From assembly GCA_037446165.1 (NCBI GenBank), contig JBBIJC010000001.1, positions 1 through 64,000 on the forward strand: a DNA stretch of 64,000 bases, in the 5' to 3' direction. Below, one piece after another: positions 16,280-25,372 of this stretch (the first letter of the stretch is position 1; every line of letters starts with the position of its first letter). Under the pieces are notes generated by a model, which ran no database searches, was not told the origin of the DNA, and saw nothing but the letters and a program-made list of their open reading frames with translations. A program made the translations under genes and the position numbers. This DNA comes from Parasulfuritortus sp037446165 (GTDB lineage Bacteria > Pseudomonadota > Gammaproteobacteria > Burkholderiales > Thiobacillaceae).

Positions 16280-17857
16280 CTATTTTGGCGTCAGGACCGT
16301 GTTCCTGGCCTCCGGCAGCAGCGTCGGATAGTCCCTTGATGCATGCAGTCCGCGGCTCTCATGCCGTTGCTGGGCGCAACGGACCATCAGGTCGGCAGTG
16401 AGCACCAGGTTGCGCAATTCGATCAGGTCGTTGCTGACCCTGAAATTGCTGTAGTAATCGTGAATTTCTTCCTGCAGCAGCCCGATGCGGTGGGCCGCGC
16501 GTTCCAGGCGCTTGTTGGTGCGGACGATGCCGACGTAGTCCCACATGAAGCTGCGCAGTTCATGCCAGTTGTGGGTGATCACCACCTGTTCGTCGGCATC
16601 GGTGACCCGGCTTTCATCCCAGTCGGGCAGGGTCAACGCCGTGGCCGGCTGGCTGTGGGCGATGTCGGCCGCTGCCGCCCGGCTATAGACCAGGCATTCG
16701 AGGAGCGAATTGGAGGCCAGCCGGTTGGCGCCATGCAGGCCGGTCCAGGTGGTTTCGCCCAGGGCATAGAGGTTTTCCAGATCGGTGCGGCCCTGCTGGT
16801 CGATGACCACGCCGCCGCAGGTGTAGTGGGCGGCCGGGGCGACCGGGATCCACTCCTGGGTAATGTCGATGCCGAGTTCCTTGCAGCGGGCATAGATGTT
16901 GGGGAAGTGGCTGACGATGAACTTGGCCGGCTGGTGGGTGATGTCCAGGTAGACGCAATCCAGGCCGCGCTTCTTCATCTCGAAGTCGATGGCGCGGGCG
17001 ACGATGTCGCGTGGCGCCAGTTCCAGCCGCTCGTCGTGGCTTTCCATGAACCGGGTGCCGTCGGGCAGGCGCAGGATGGCGCCCTCGCCGCGCATGGCCT
17101 CGGTGATCAGGAAGGACTTGGCTTGCGCGTGGTAAAGGCAGGTTGGGTGGAACTGGACGAACTCCAGGTTGGCCACCCGGCAGCCGGCCCGCCAGGCCAT
17201 GGCGATGCCGTCGCCGGTGGCGGTATCCGGATTGGTGGTGTAGAGGAAAACCTTGCCGGCGCCGCCGGTGGCCAGCACGGTGTGACCGGCGGCGATGGTT
17301 TCGACCTGGTCGGTGTCGCTGTCCAGCACGTAGGCGCCGTAGACGCGGTTGTCGGACAGCCCCAGTTTTCTGCCGGTAATCAGGTCGACGGCAATGTGCC
17401 GTTCCTTGAACTCGATGTTGGGCGCGGCGCGCAGCCGGGTCAGCAGGGTGTCCTGCACGCCCTGGCCGGTGGCGTCGGCGACGTGGAAAATGCGACGCTG
17501 GCTGTGGCCGCCTTCACGGGTCAGGTGATAACCACTGTTCTTGCCCCGATTTTCCCGATCGAACGGCACGCCTTGCCAGATCAGCCATTTGATCGCGTCC
17601 GGGCCATGCTCCACCACATAGCGGACCGCAGCCTCGTCGCACAAGCCGGCGCCCGCCACCAGGGTGTCGCGGATGTGGGCGGCGAAACTGTCCTCGTCCG
17701 AGAACACGGCGGCAATACCGCCCTGGGACATGGCGCTGGAGCTGTCGCCAAAGGTCTTTTTGGTGATCATAAGCACCTTCGTCTGCTCCGGCAGGGACAG
17801 GGCGAGGGTGCAGGCGGCGAGGCCGGAACCAATGATGAGGACGTCGTAATGCTGCAT
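16280..17857 (-). CDS. nadB: L-aspartate oxidase
   Basis: 525 residues from the ATG at 17857 (MQHYDVLIIGSGLAACTLAL, a Rossmann FAD-binding start). Other family features are SSSAMSQGGIAAVF, HTREGGHSQRRIFH-like text (HLTREGGHSQRRI) and HPTCLYH around the active site. It oxidises L-aspartate to iminoaspartate, the first step of de novo NAD synthesis, using oxygen or fumarate. A longer frame from 17908 would add 17 residues with no FAD-fold role. It is transcribed divergently from rpoE, and the probable sigma-E promoter lies just upstream of its start. nadA and nadC are not nearby. Confidence 0.93.
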   Translation of the reverse strand: MQHYDVLIIGSGLAACTLALSLPEQTKVLMITKKTFGDSSSAMSQGGIAAVFSDEDSFAAHIRDTLVAGAGLCDEAAVRYVVEHGPDAIKWLIWQGVPFDRENRGKNSGYHLTREGGHSQRRIFHVADATGQGVQDTLLTRLRAAPNIEFKERHIAVDLITGRKLGLSDNRVYGAYVLDSDTDQVETIAAGHTVLATGGAGKVFLYTTNPDTATGDGIAMAWRAGCRVANLEFVQFHPTCLYHAQAKSFLITEAMRGEGAILRLPDGTRFMESHDERLELAPRDIVARAIDFEMKKRGLDCVYLDITHQPAKFIVSHFPNIYARCKELGIDITQEWIPVAPAAHYTCGGVVIDQQGRTDLENLYALGETTWTGLHGANRLASNSLLECLVYSRAAAADIAHSQPATALTLPDWDESRVTDADEQVVITHNWHELRSFMWDYVGIVRTNKRLERAAHRIGLLQEEIHDYYSNFRVSNDLIELRNLVLTADLMVRCAQQRHESRGLHASRDYPTLLPEARNTVLTPK

Positions 17858-17872
17858 GGCGGGTTGCGGTTG

Positions 17873-17900
17873 GGAACTTCTCGTGGATCCGAAGGGTCTG
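17873..17900 (+). promoter_or_regulatory. Probable sigma-E promoter of rpoE
   Basis: GGAACTT (17873-17879), a 17-bp spacer and TCTG (17897-17900) match the extracytoplasmic sigma-E consensus (GGAACTT, N15-17, TCTGA-like). It points at rpoE, whose ATG is 97 bp from the -10. Autoregulation of rpoE from such a promoter is established in enteric bacteria and other proteobacteria. A TATACT at 17929-17934 may be a separate vegetative -10. Confidence 0.65.
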
Positions 17901-17996
17901 TCAGGCATTATTGCCGGGTCATGACGGTTATACTAGCCCGATTCGAAACCGAGAAGGGTTAGGCCATTGGCGAGACGGTAACCAATGGAATGAATC

Positions 17997-18596
17997 ATGA
18001 GTGAGCAGGATATAGACCGGCAATTGGTGGAAAGGGCGCGTCAAGGCGACAAACGCGCCTTCGAGTTGCTGGTGGAAAAATATCAGCGACGGTTGCATCG
18101 GCTGCTGTCCCGCATGGTGCGGGATGCGGAAGAGGTGGAAGACATCGCCCAGGAGACCTTCATCAAGGCCTATCGGGCGCTGCCCAGCTTCCGGGGCGAT
18201 GCGGCCTTCTACACCTGGCTGTATCGGATCGGCGTGAATACCGCCAAGAATTATCTGGCCAGCCGCAAGAAGGCCATGCCGACGATCAGCGATCAGGCCA
18301 TGGATGACGACGATGAGCCGGATGAGCGGCTGGTGGCGCAGGACCACAACACGCCCGAGACCGAGCTGATGTCGAAACAGATTGCGCTGGCTGTGAACGA
18401 AGCGGTCCAGGCCCTGCCGGAAGAATTGCGTTCCGCCATCACCCTGCGGGAGATGGAGGGATTGAGTTATGAGGAAATCGCCGAGTTGATGAGTTGTCCC
18501 ATCGGCACGGTGCGGTCCCGGATTTTTCGGGCACGTGAAGCGATCGCCGCTAAGTTGCGGCCGATGCTCGGCACGTCCCAGGACAAGAGGTGGTAA
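17997..18596 (+). CDS. rpoE: RNA polymerase sigma-E factor
   Basis: 199 residues of the ECF sigma class. Region 2 runs through DIAQETFIKAYRALPSFRG and TWLYRIGVNTAKNYL; region 4 contains GLSYEEIAELMSCPIGTVRS, the -35-binding helix-turn-helix. The length and the following rseA-rseB-rseC-degP order identify RpoE/AlgU rather than another ECF sigma. It directs the response to misfolded outer-membrane proteins. It is normally held at the membrane by RseA. The probable GGAACTT promoter upstream suggests positive autoregulation. Confidence 0.95.
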   Translation: MSEQDIDRQLVERARQGDKRAFELLVEKYQRRLHRLLSRMVRDAEEVEDIAQETFIKAYRALPSFRGDAAFYTWLYRIGVNTAKNYLASRKKAMPTISDQAMDDDDEPDERLVAQDHNTPETELMSKQIALAVNEAVQALPEELRSAITLREMEGLSYEEIAELMSCPIGTVRSRIFRAREAIAAKLRPMLGTSQDKRW

Positions 18597-18598
18597 AA

Positions 18599-19162
18599 AT
18601 GACATTGGCACACACACAAAAATTGATTCAGCCGGAAGAATCGGCATCGGAAGCCTGGCTCTCCGCCCTGATCGACGGCGAGATGGATGACGACGAGGCG
18701 ACCTGGGCGATCGGCCGGCTGGGCAAGGACTCTGACGCCATGCGGACCTGGTCCGAATATGGCCTGATCGGCGATGCGATGCGCGGTTGCGTACCGGATA
18801 CGGCCAGGCTGGAACAGCGGGTCAAGGCCGCGCTGGCGGCGGAGCCGACCGTTCTGGCGCCGATCGCCAAGACCAGCCGCCAGCCCGTTTACTGGGCCGC
18901 CGCGGCCGCCGCTGTCGCCGCCATCACCTGGACCGTGCTCAGTGTGGCGCCGAGCAATCCGGGCGTGCCGGTCGCCGACAATGGCGTCATGGCTGCGCCC
19001 CGGTCTGCGCAAATGGCCAAAGTCCAGCCGGTTGCGGCGCAGGACGTGGCCGCCAACGATGTGGAGCCCTATATGGAGGCGCATCAGGACTACGCCTTCA
19101 TGGTGGCGGGCGAGCCGGAAATGCACATCACTCCGGTCGCATTATCCGGAGCCGGCCGATGA
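18599..19162 (+). CDS. rseA: Sigma-E anti-sigma factor RseA
   Basis: 187 residues. The N-terminal cytoplasmic part (SEAWLSALIDGEMDDDEATWAIGRL) is the anti-sigma domain; a single membrane helix (about 98-116, alanine-rich) follows, then a short periplasmic tail. The start at 18599 is favoured by AGAGG 9 bp upstream; a GTG at 18590 overlapping the rpoE stop is the alternative. RseA sequesters RpoE and is destroyed by DegS/RseP-type proteolysis under envelope stress. Neither protease is in this window. The rseB start overlaps its stop (ATGA). Confidence 0.85.
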   Translation: MTLAHTQKLIQPEESASEAWLSALIDGEMDDDEATWAIGRLGKDSDAMRTWSEYGLIGDAMRGCVPDTARLEQRVKAALAAEPTVLAPIAKTSRQPVYWAAAAAAVAAITWTVLSVAPSNPGVPVADNGVMAAPRSAQMAKVQPVAAQDVAANDVEPYMEAHQDYAFMVAGEPEMHITPVALSGAGR

Positions 19163-20091
19163 AGTGGCTGTTCTTTCTGCTGGCGCTCATGGTCGCGCCG
19201 GCATGGGCGGATGAGGCGATGTCCGATTCGGAAGCGTCATCCTGGCTGACCCGCATGTCGGACGCTTCGCGCAAACTGCCCTATGAGGGCATCTTCGTGA
19301 TGCAGATGGGCGACCGCATGCAGACCGTGCAAGTGGAGAACCGGCCCAATGGCCTCAGCAACGAAAGCCGTCTGGTCGTGCTCGACGGCCAGCCGCGTGA
19401 GGTGCGCTGCACGAGGAACGAATCGGTGACCCTGGCCTGGGGTGCCAATGGCCAGCAATTGGCGCGGCGCATGGGCAGCCGGCATTTCCCCGACCTGCTG
19501 CCGGAAAATTCGGCAAAACTGGTCAATTACTACAGCCTGCGCCTGGGCAAGACCATCCGGGTGGCCGGCCAGGAGTGCCAGCTCATCGAACTGGTGCCCA
19601 AGGATCAATACCGCTGGGGGTACCGGCTGTGCGCCGAGCAATACACCGGTCTGCCGCTCAAGGTGGTGATGGTGGGCGAGCAGGACAAGCCGCTGCTTCA
19701 ATATGCCTTCGTGAAGGTGCGCGAAGGGGTGACCAGTCAGGCTGCCGTACCCACGCCTGCAGCATTGCCGGCAGATGACCTCCATCCGGTCGTAAATGGT
19801 CCGGTCGTGGTCAGGCAGTTGCCGCCCGGATACGAGCGCCTGATCGCAGTCAAACGCAAGTTGCCCAATCACAATTCCGAGGTCGAGCACTGGATATTCA
19901 GCGACGGTCTGAATCATATTTCCATGTTTGTCGAGGCGGCGCCCCGGAACATGGTCAGCGTCAAGGGCCAGAGCACGCGCGGCCTGATGAATCTGATGAC
20001 CCGCAAGATCGGGGACTATCAGGTCACCGTCCTGGGTGATGCCCCGTCAGTGGCAGTGGATTTCGTCGCCAGTAATCTGGTACTGCGCTAG
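19159..20091 (+). CDS. rseB: Sigma-E regulatory periplasmic protein RseB
   Basis: 310 residues with a signal peptide (MKWLFFLLALMVAPAWA, cut before DE). The MucB/RseB N-terminal domain begins at ASSWLTRMSDASRKLPYEGI and the C-terminal domain contains LPPGYERLI and HWIFSDGLNHISMFVE. RseB protects RseA from cleavage and senses mislocalised lipopolysaccharide or lipoproteins in the periplasm. ATGA overlap with rseA places it in the same transcript. The start at 19159 is the only one that gives a signal peptide. Confidence 0.92.
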   Translation: MKWLFFLLALMVAPAWADEAMSDSEASSWLTRMSDASRKLPYEGIFVMQMGDRMQTVQVENRPNGLSNESRLVVLDGQPREVRCTRNESVTLAWGANGQQLARRMGSRHFPDLLPENSAKLVNYYSLRLGKTIRVAGQECQLIELVPKDQYRWGYRLCAEQYTGLPLKVVMVGEQDKPLLQYAFVKVREGVTSQAAVPTPAALPADDLHPVVNGPVVVRQLPPGYERLIAVKRKLPNHNSEVEHWIFSDGLNHISMFVEAAPRNMVSVKGQSTRGLMNLMTRKIGDYQVTVLGDAPSVAVDFVASNLVLR

Positions 20092-20111
20092 ACCGACAGG
20101 AGTAAGTCCAC

Positions 20112-20534
20112 ATGATTGAAAATCCAGCTCGCGTGATGCGCGTTTCCGCCGATACCGCCTGGGTCCGTTCCGAAAGCCCATCCTCCTGCGGCGCCTGTGC
20201 CGGCAAAGGCTGCGGCAATTCGCTCTATGCCCGTCTGCTGCATCCACGGGAACCCGAATACCCGGTTTTGAATCCAATCGGCGCAGAAGTCGGCGAGGCC
20301 GTGGTTATCGGCATCGAGGATGGCTCGGTCTATCGCGCGGTGCTGTTCGGCTACCTCGTTCCGCTTCTGCTGCTGCTGGCTGGAGCCTTTCTGGGCTCGA
20401 TCTGGGGGGAACTCCAGTCCGTGGTCGGCAGCCTCGTCGGGTTGGTAGTTGCGGCGATCTGGCTGAAACGCCGGCGCTCCGAGGCCAACCCGGTCATTCT
20501 GAGGCGGGGCGAGGCGCATTGTTCGAGTCATTGA
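20112..20534 (+). CDS. rseC: RseC/MucC-family sigma-E modulator
   Basis: 140 residues. The N-terminus has a cysteine cluster (SSCGACAGKGCGN) typical of RseC/MucC proteins, followed by two membrane helices (about 77-115) and a basic tail. In E. coli RseC is a mild positive modulator of sigma-E; in Rhodobacter a related protein belongs to the SoxR-reducing system. The four-Cys region may hold a redox centre. It lies between rseB and degP in the standard order. Confidence 0.85.
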   Translation: MIENPARVMRVSADTAWVRSESPSSCGACAGKGCGNSLYARLLHPREPEYPVLNPIGAEVGEAVVIGIEDGSVYRAVLFGYLVPLLLLLAGAFLGSIWGELQSVVGSLVGLVVAAIWLKRRRSEANPVILRRGEAHCSSH

Positions 20535-20575
20535 GCCCCGATGTAATAACACGTCATTCACATGAGAGGTAAAAC

Positions 20576-21937
20576 ATGATGAGATGGTTTGTTGTATGGC
20601 TTGTATTGTCCGTCAGTGCCTGGACCACCGCGCAGGGCGCGGCATTGCCCGACTTTTCCGATCTGGTGGTGAAGAGCACGCCTGCCGTGGTCAATATCAC
20701 CACGATCGTGGACGGCAGGCCCGCGCCGCAGGCTCAGCAGATGCCCGACGATATGCGACAGTTCTTCAAGCAGTTTGGTCTGCCCGAGCTTGCCGCGCCC
20801 GGTAATGGCCGAAGTGCGCCAACCCGTGGCCAGGGCTCGGGTTTCATCATCAGCCCGGACGGCTATATCCTGACCAACGCCCATGTGGTGGCGGATGCGG
20901 ACGAGGTCAATGTCAAACTGAATGACCGGCGCGAATTCCGGGCCAAGGTCATCGGCAGCGACAAGACCACGGACGTGGCGCTGATCAAGATCAAGGCCGA
21001 CCACCTGCCCCAGGTCAGCATCGGCGATCCGGGTGAATTGAAGGTTGGCGAGTGGGTGCTGGCCATCGGCGAGCCGTTCGGGTTCGAAAATTCGGTCACC
21101 GCCGGCATCGTCTCGGCCAAGGGCCGCGCCTTGCCCCAGGACAACTACGTGCCCTTCATCCAGACCGACGCGGCGGTGAACCCCGGCAACTCCGGCGGTC
21201 CGCTGATCAACATGCGTGGCGAGGTGGTCGGCATCAACTCCCAGATCGTGTCCCGCTCGGGCGGTTACATGGGCCTGTCCTTCGCCATTCCCATCGACGT
21301 GGCCATGAACACCGCCGAACAGATCAAGGTCAACGGCAAGGTCAGCCGCGGTCGCCTCGGGGTGTCGATCCAGGAAGTCGATGCCGAACTGGCCGAGTCA
21401 TTCGGCTTGAAGAAGGCTGGCGGCGCGCTGGTGTCCGAGGTCGAGCCGGGCAGCCCCGCCGAGAAGGCCGGGGTGGAGACCTCCGACATCATCATGCAAT
21501 ACGACGGCAAGCCGATTGAAAACTCCTTCGACCTGCCCCGGCTGGTGGGGGCTACCAAGCCGGGCAGCGCGGTCAGGATAGCGGTCTGGCGCAAGGGCGA
21601 GATGCGCGAGCTCACGGTGAAGGTGGGGGAGATGGCAAACAGCAAGGCCGACAGCGGCGACAAGAAAACCGAAATGGCCGGTCTGACGGTTACCCCGCTC
21701 AACCCGGACCAGAAGCGCCAACTGGGTATCCAGTCCGGCGTCCTGGTTGACGAGGCGCGGGGCACCGCAGCGCGGGCCGGTATCCAGCCTGGCGACGTGA
21801 TCATGGCGGTTGGCAATGCGGCGGTGAACAACGCACGCGAATTGGCCCGAGCGCTCGATAGCAAGGCCCACAAGACCGTCGCCCTGCTGATCAAGCGCGG
21901 CGACAGCACCAGCTATATCCCGCTCCGCCTGGATTGA
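20576..21937 (+). CDS. degP: Periplasmic serine protease DegP/MucD (Do family)
   Basis: 453 residues with a signal peptide (cut near residue 22). The trypsin-like domain has the triad His103 (TNAHVVAD), Asp133 (TTDVALIKI) and Ser206 (NPGNSGGPL). Two PDZ domains follow (about 245-345 and 355-450). It degrades or refolds damaged proteins in the periplasm. GAGAGG lies 8 bp before the ATG. It is in the sigma-E operon, so it is expected to rise with envelope stress; MucD is the matching name in Pseudomonas. The residue count fits DegQ/MucD forms lacking the long Q-linker. Confidence 0.93.
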   Translation: MMRWFVVWLVLSVSAWTTAQGAALPDFSDLVVKSTPAVVNITTIVDGRPAPQAQQMPDDMRQFFKQFGLPELAAPGNGRSAPTRGQGSGFIISPDGYILTNAHVVADADEVNVKLNDRREFRAKVIGSDKTTDVALIKIKADHLPQVSIGDPGELKVGEWVLAIGEPFGFENSVTAGIVSAKGRALPQDNYVPFIQTDAAVNPGNSGGPLINMRGEVVGINSQIVSRSGGYMGLSFAIPIDVAMNTAEQIKVNGKVSRGRLGVSIQEVDAELAESFGLKKAGGALVSEVEPGSPAEKAGVETSDIIMQYDGKPIENSFDLPRLVGATKPGSAVRIAVWRKGEMRELTVKVGEMANSKADSGDKKTEMAGLTVTPLNPDQKRQLGIQSGVLVDEARGTAARAGIQPGDVIMAVGNAAVNNARELARALDSKAHKTVALLIKRGDSTSYIPLRLD

Positions 21938-22176
21938 GCCGATTGACCCGGCTGGTGCTCTACCGGCGGACTGGCTGCCATCTGTGCGAGGAGATGAAGG
22001 CCGAGCTGCTGGCCTTCAGGGAAGCGCTGGGCTTTGAGCTGACTGAAGTGGACGTCGGCTGGGACGGCGCCCTGGCTGAACGCTATGGCCGACTGGTGCC
22101 TGTCCTGGAGAAGGATGGCGCCGAGATTTGCCACTATTTCCTCGACCCGGACCGGTTAAAGGCCGCTTTCGGGTAG
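21934..22176 (+). CDS. Glutaredoxin-like protein (DUF836 family)
   Basis: 80 residues starting at a TTG whose last two bases begin the degP stop (TTGA). A thioredoxin fold is suggested by VLYRRTGCHLCEEM with a CxxC pair (Cys15, Cys18), RLVPVLEKDG with the cis-proline, and a short C-terminal helix. Members occur between degP/mucD and lepA in many betaproteobacteria. The likely role is thiol-disulfide exchange in the cytoplasm; the substrate is unknown. A second TTG at 21943 is an alternative start. Confidence 0.75.
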   Translation: MSRLTRLVLYRRTGCHLCEEMKAELLAFREALGFELTEVDVGWDGALAERYGRLVPVLEKDGAEICHYFLDPDRLKAAFG

Positions 22177-22202
22177 AATTCCGCACCGTTCCTACAGGTT
22201 TG

Positions 22203-22223
22203 GGAGGCGCCTTGGGCGCCTCC
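22203..22223 (+). promoter_or_regulatory. 9-bp hairpin directly upstream of lepA
   Basis: GGAGGCGCC, loop TTG, GGCGCCTCC: a perfect 9-bp stem ending 10 bp before the lepA ATG. It is followed by TGTTATTTTG, a weak U-rich run. It could act as a terminator for the sigma-E operon, or control lepA translation since it lies where the ribosome site should be and its left arm contains GGAGG. Confidence 0.5.
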
Positions 22224-22233
22224 TGTTATTTTG

Positions 22234-24182
22234 ATGAAGCTGACCCGAAACTTTTCCATCATCGCCCACATCGACCACGGCAAATCCACGCTGGCGGATC
22301 GCATCATCCACCTGTGCGGCGGCCTGTCCGACCGCGAGATGGAGGCCCAGGTGCTCGATTCCATGGACCTGGAGCGGGAGCGCGGCATCACCATCAAGGC
22401 CCAGACCGCAGCCCTGCGTTACAAGGCGCGAGATGGCCAGACCTATCAGCTCAACCTGATCGATACCCCGGGCCACGTCGATTTCTCCTATGAAGTGAGC
22501 CGCTCGCTGTCTGCCTGCGAAGGCGCCTTGCTGGTGGTCGACGCCTCCCAGGGGGTCGAGGCGCAGACCGTGGCCAACTGCTACACGGCGATTGAGCTGG
22601 GCGTGGAAGTGGTGCCGGTGTTGAACAAGATCGACCTGCCCTCGGCCGAGCCGGACCGGGTGATCAAGGAAATCGAGGACATCGTCGGCATTCCGGCCGA
22701 GGACGCGGTGTTCTGTTCGGCCAAGACCGGGCAGGGCATCGAGGATGTGCTGGAGGCCGTCATTGCCCGCATCCCGCCGCCAACCGGCAATCCGGATGCG
22801 CCGCTCAAGGCCCTGATCACCGATTCCTGGTTCGACAACTACGTCGGCGTGGTGATGCTGGTGCGGGTGATCGACGGCGTGCTGCGGCCGAAGGACAAGA
22901 TACTGTTCATGGCCACCGGTGCCGAGCATCTGTGCGAACAGGTCGGCGTGTTCACGCCCAAGTCGGTGTCGCGGCCGGAACTATCGGCCGGCAGCGTGGG
23001 TTTCGTCACCGCCGGGATCAAGGAACTGGCCAGCGCCAAGGTGGGCGACACCATTACCCTGGTCAACAACCCGGCGTCCGAGATGCTGCCCGGCTTCAAG
23101 GAGATCAAGTCGCAGGTGTTCGCCGGACTTTACCCTGTGGATTCGCACGAATACGACCAGTTGCGTGACGCGCTGACCAAGCTGCAACTGAACGATGCCT
23201 CGCTTCATTTCGAGCCGGAGACCTCGCAGGCNNNNNNNNNNNNNNNNNNNNNNNNNNNNNNNNNNNNNNNNNNNNNNNNNNNNNNNNNNNNNNNNNNNNN
23301 NNNNNNNNNNNNNNNNNNNNNNNNNNNNNNNCCAAGCTGCAACTGAACGATGCCTCGCTTCATTTCGAGCCGGAGACCTCGCAGGCACTGGGGTTCGGGT
23401 TCCGCTGCGGCTTCCTCGGCCTGCTGCATATGGAGATCATCCAGGAGCGGCTGGAGCGGGAGTATGGCCAGAACCTGATCACCACCGCGCCCACCGTCGA
23501 GTATGAAGTGGTGATGAAGGACGGCACGGTGGTGCTGCTGGAAAATCCGTCCAAGCTGCCCGATCCGTCCAAGATGGAGGAGGTGCGCGAGCCGATCATC
23601 ACCGCGACCATCCTGGTGCCGGAGGACTACCTGGGCAACGTGATGACCCTGTGCAACCAGAAGCGCGGCGCGCAGGTCGACATGAAATACATGGGTCATC
23701 AGGTCATGCTGAAATACGACCTGCCGTTGAACGAAGTGGTGATGGATTTCTTCGACCGGCTGAAATCGACCAGCCGGGGCTATGCCTCGCTCGACTACGA
23801 GTTCAAGGAATACCGCGCCGACGACCTGATCAAGCTGGACGTGCTGGTCAACGGCGAGAAGGTCGATGCCCTGTCCCTGATCGTGCACCGTTCGACCTCG
23901 CAGTACCGCGGCCGGGAACTTGTGGCCAAGATGCGCGAACTAATCCCACGCCAGATGTTCGACGTGGCGGTGCAGGCGGCGATCGGTTCCCACATCATCG
24001 CCCGCGAAACCGTGAAGGCGCTGCGCAAGAACGTGCTGGCCAAGTGCTACGGCGGCGACATCACGCGCAAGAAGAAGCTGCTGGAGAAGCAGAAGGAAGG
24101 CAAGAAGCGCATGAAGCAGGTCGGCAACGTGGAAATCCCGCAAGAGGCCTTTCTGGCCATTCTGCAAGTTGGAGATAAATAA
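22234..24182 (+). CDS. lepA: Elongation factor 4 (LepA), interrupted by a false assembly gap
   Basis: The translational GTPase motifs are present: AHIDHGKSTLADR (P loop), DTPGHVDF and NKIDLP, followed by the EF4-specific C-terminal domain. LepA back-translocates stalled ribosomes or aids initiation. A run of 100 N at 23232-23331 is flanked by an exact 55-bp duplication; removing the Ns and one copy (155 bases) leaves 1794 bases, exactly 598 codons, that is a 597-residue protein of normal length. As written, the frame is broken, but the gene in the organism is almost certainly intact. The ATG at 22234 is used; a TTG immediately before it is possible. lepB overlaps its stop by one base. Confidence 0.93.
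23177..23386. repeat. Exact 55-bp duplication on both sides of the N run
   Basis: Bases 23177-23231 (CCAAGCTGCAACTG...CAGGC) are identical to 23332-23386. Both encode KLQLNDASLHFEPETSQ, which occurs once in LepA. This is the signature of two contigs that overlap but were joined with a default spacer rather than merged. Confidence 0.95.
23232..23331. other. Assembly gap of 100 N inside lepA
   Basis: Exactly 100 undetermined bases, a default scaffold spacer. The flanking duplication shows that no sequence is really missing here. Confidence 0.97.
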
Positions 24183-24988
24183 TGAATTTCGAGTTGATAC
24201 TGTTCGCCGCGCTGATCCTGAGCGGCGTCATCTGGCTGGTCGATGCGCTGACCGCCGGCCGGGGACGGAGCAAGGACGCCAAGCTGCCCATGCTGGTGGA
24301 TTACGCGAAGAGTTTCTTCCCGGTCATCCTGGCCGTGTTCCTGGTCCGGTCATTTCTGGTCGAGCCGTTCAAGATTCCGTCCGGCTCCATGCTACCCACC
24401 CTGCAGATCGGCGATTTCATCCTGGTCAACAAGTTCACCTATGGCATTCGCCTGCCGGTCGTCGACAAGAAGATCATCGAGGTCAGCCAACCGAAACACG
24501 GCGATGTCATGGTGTTCCGCTATCCGAACGACCCCTCGCTGGATTACATCAAGCGGACCATCGGCCTGCCCGGCGACGTGGTCGAATACAAGGACAAGCG
24601 GCTGATCATCAACGGCACCCCGGTGGCAACGGTCAGGGCGGGCGAATACGGCTATGTCGCCAGCGGCCTGAACTACATCACCGGCCAGACCTGGAACGAG
24701 CATCTGGGTGAGCACAACCACATTGCCATGACCCAGCCCGATATGCCGCCGGTCATTCCGTATCAGGTCAACGGTGATTTCCCCTATCGGGACAACTGCT
24801 CCTACAATGACCACGGCTTCAAGTGCAAAGTGCCGGAAGGCTACTATTTCATGATGGGCGACAACCGCGACGCCAGCAACGACTCCCGCTATTGGGGCTT
24901 CGTGCCGGATCGCAACATCGTCGGCAAGGCCTTCATGATCTGGTGGAATTTTGGTGACTTCAGTCGAATCGGCCATTTCATCGAATAG
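24182..24988 (+). CDS. lepB: Signal peptidase I
   Basis: 268 residues. Two N-terminal membrane helices (about 3-22 and 45-62) anchor the periplasmic catalytic domain. The Ser-Lys dyad is Ser69 in IPSGSMLPTL and Lys124 in DYIKRTIGLPGD; the later boxes GDNRDASNDSRYWG are intact. It removes signal peptides from exported proteins. It follows lepA with a one-base overlap, the classic lepA-lepB operon, and is followed by the DUF4845 gene and rnc. Confidence 0.95.
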   Translation: MNFELILFAALILSGVIWLVDALTAGRGRSKDAKLPMLVDYAKSFFPVILAVFLVRSFLVEPFKIPSGSMLPTLQIGDFILVNKFTYGIRLPVVDKKIIEVSQPKHGDVMVFRYPNDPSLDYIKRTIGLPGDVVEYKDKRLIINGTPVATVRAGEYGYVASGLNYITGQTWNEHLGEHNHIAMTQPDMPPVIPYQVNGDFPYRDNCSYNDHGFKCKVPEGYYFMMGDNRDASNDSRYWGFVPDRNIVGKAFMIWWNFGDFSRIGHFIE

Positions 24989-24996
24989 GAGACAAC

Positions 24997-25359
24997 ATGA
25001 ATCACCAACGTGGATTGACGCTGATCAGCCTGCTGTTTTTGCTTGGCCTCGCGTTGGCCGCCGCCCTGGTCAGCTTCAAGGTGATCCCGGCGTATATCGA
25101 TTACTTCACCATCAAGCACTCGCTGGAAAGCGTCCTGGCCCAGGGCGCCGACCAGTCCGACTCGGATCTGCGCAGGACCATGGATGCACGGCTCAACGTC
25201 AATTTCATTCAGGACATCAAATCCAGTGACATGGATATCAACCGTGACGGCGGCATGCTGACCCTGACCGTGCCCATCAGCCGCAAGGAACATCTGGTGG
25301 GCGGCATCAGCCTCTGCGTCGATCTGAATGCAACCGCCTCGGCCAAGTTGAGCCAGTGA
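24997..25359 (+). CDS. DUF4845 family small membrane protein
   Basis: 120 residues with an N-terminal hydrophobic helix (LTLISLLFLLGLALAAALV) preceded by a basic start (MNHQRG), reminiscent of pilin-like leaders. The rest is predicted extracytoplasmic. DUF4845 proteins are found between lepB and rnc in many beta- and gammaproteobacteria, and their role is not established. GGAGA lies 6 bp before the ATG. Confidence 0.8.
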   Translation: MNHQRGLTLISLLFLLGLALAAALVSFKVIPAYIDYFTIKHSLESVLAQGADQSDSDLRRTMDARLNVNFIQDIKSSDMDINRDGGMLTLTVPISRKEHLVGGISLCVDLNATASAKLSQ

Positions 25360-25372
25360 CCCTGGTAACCGC

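Noticed and set aside
22234..24182. lepA as a pseudogene or programmed frameshift
   Set aside because: The frame break equals the false gap (100 N plus a 55-bp repeat) and disappears when collapsed.
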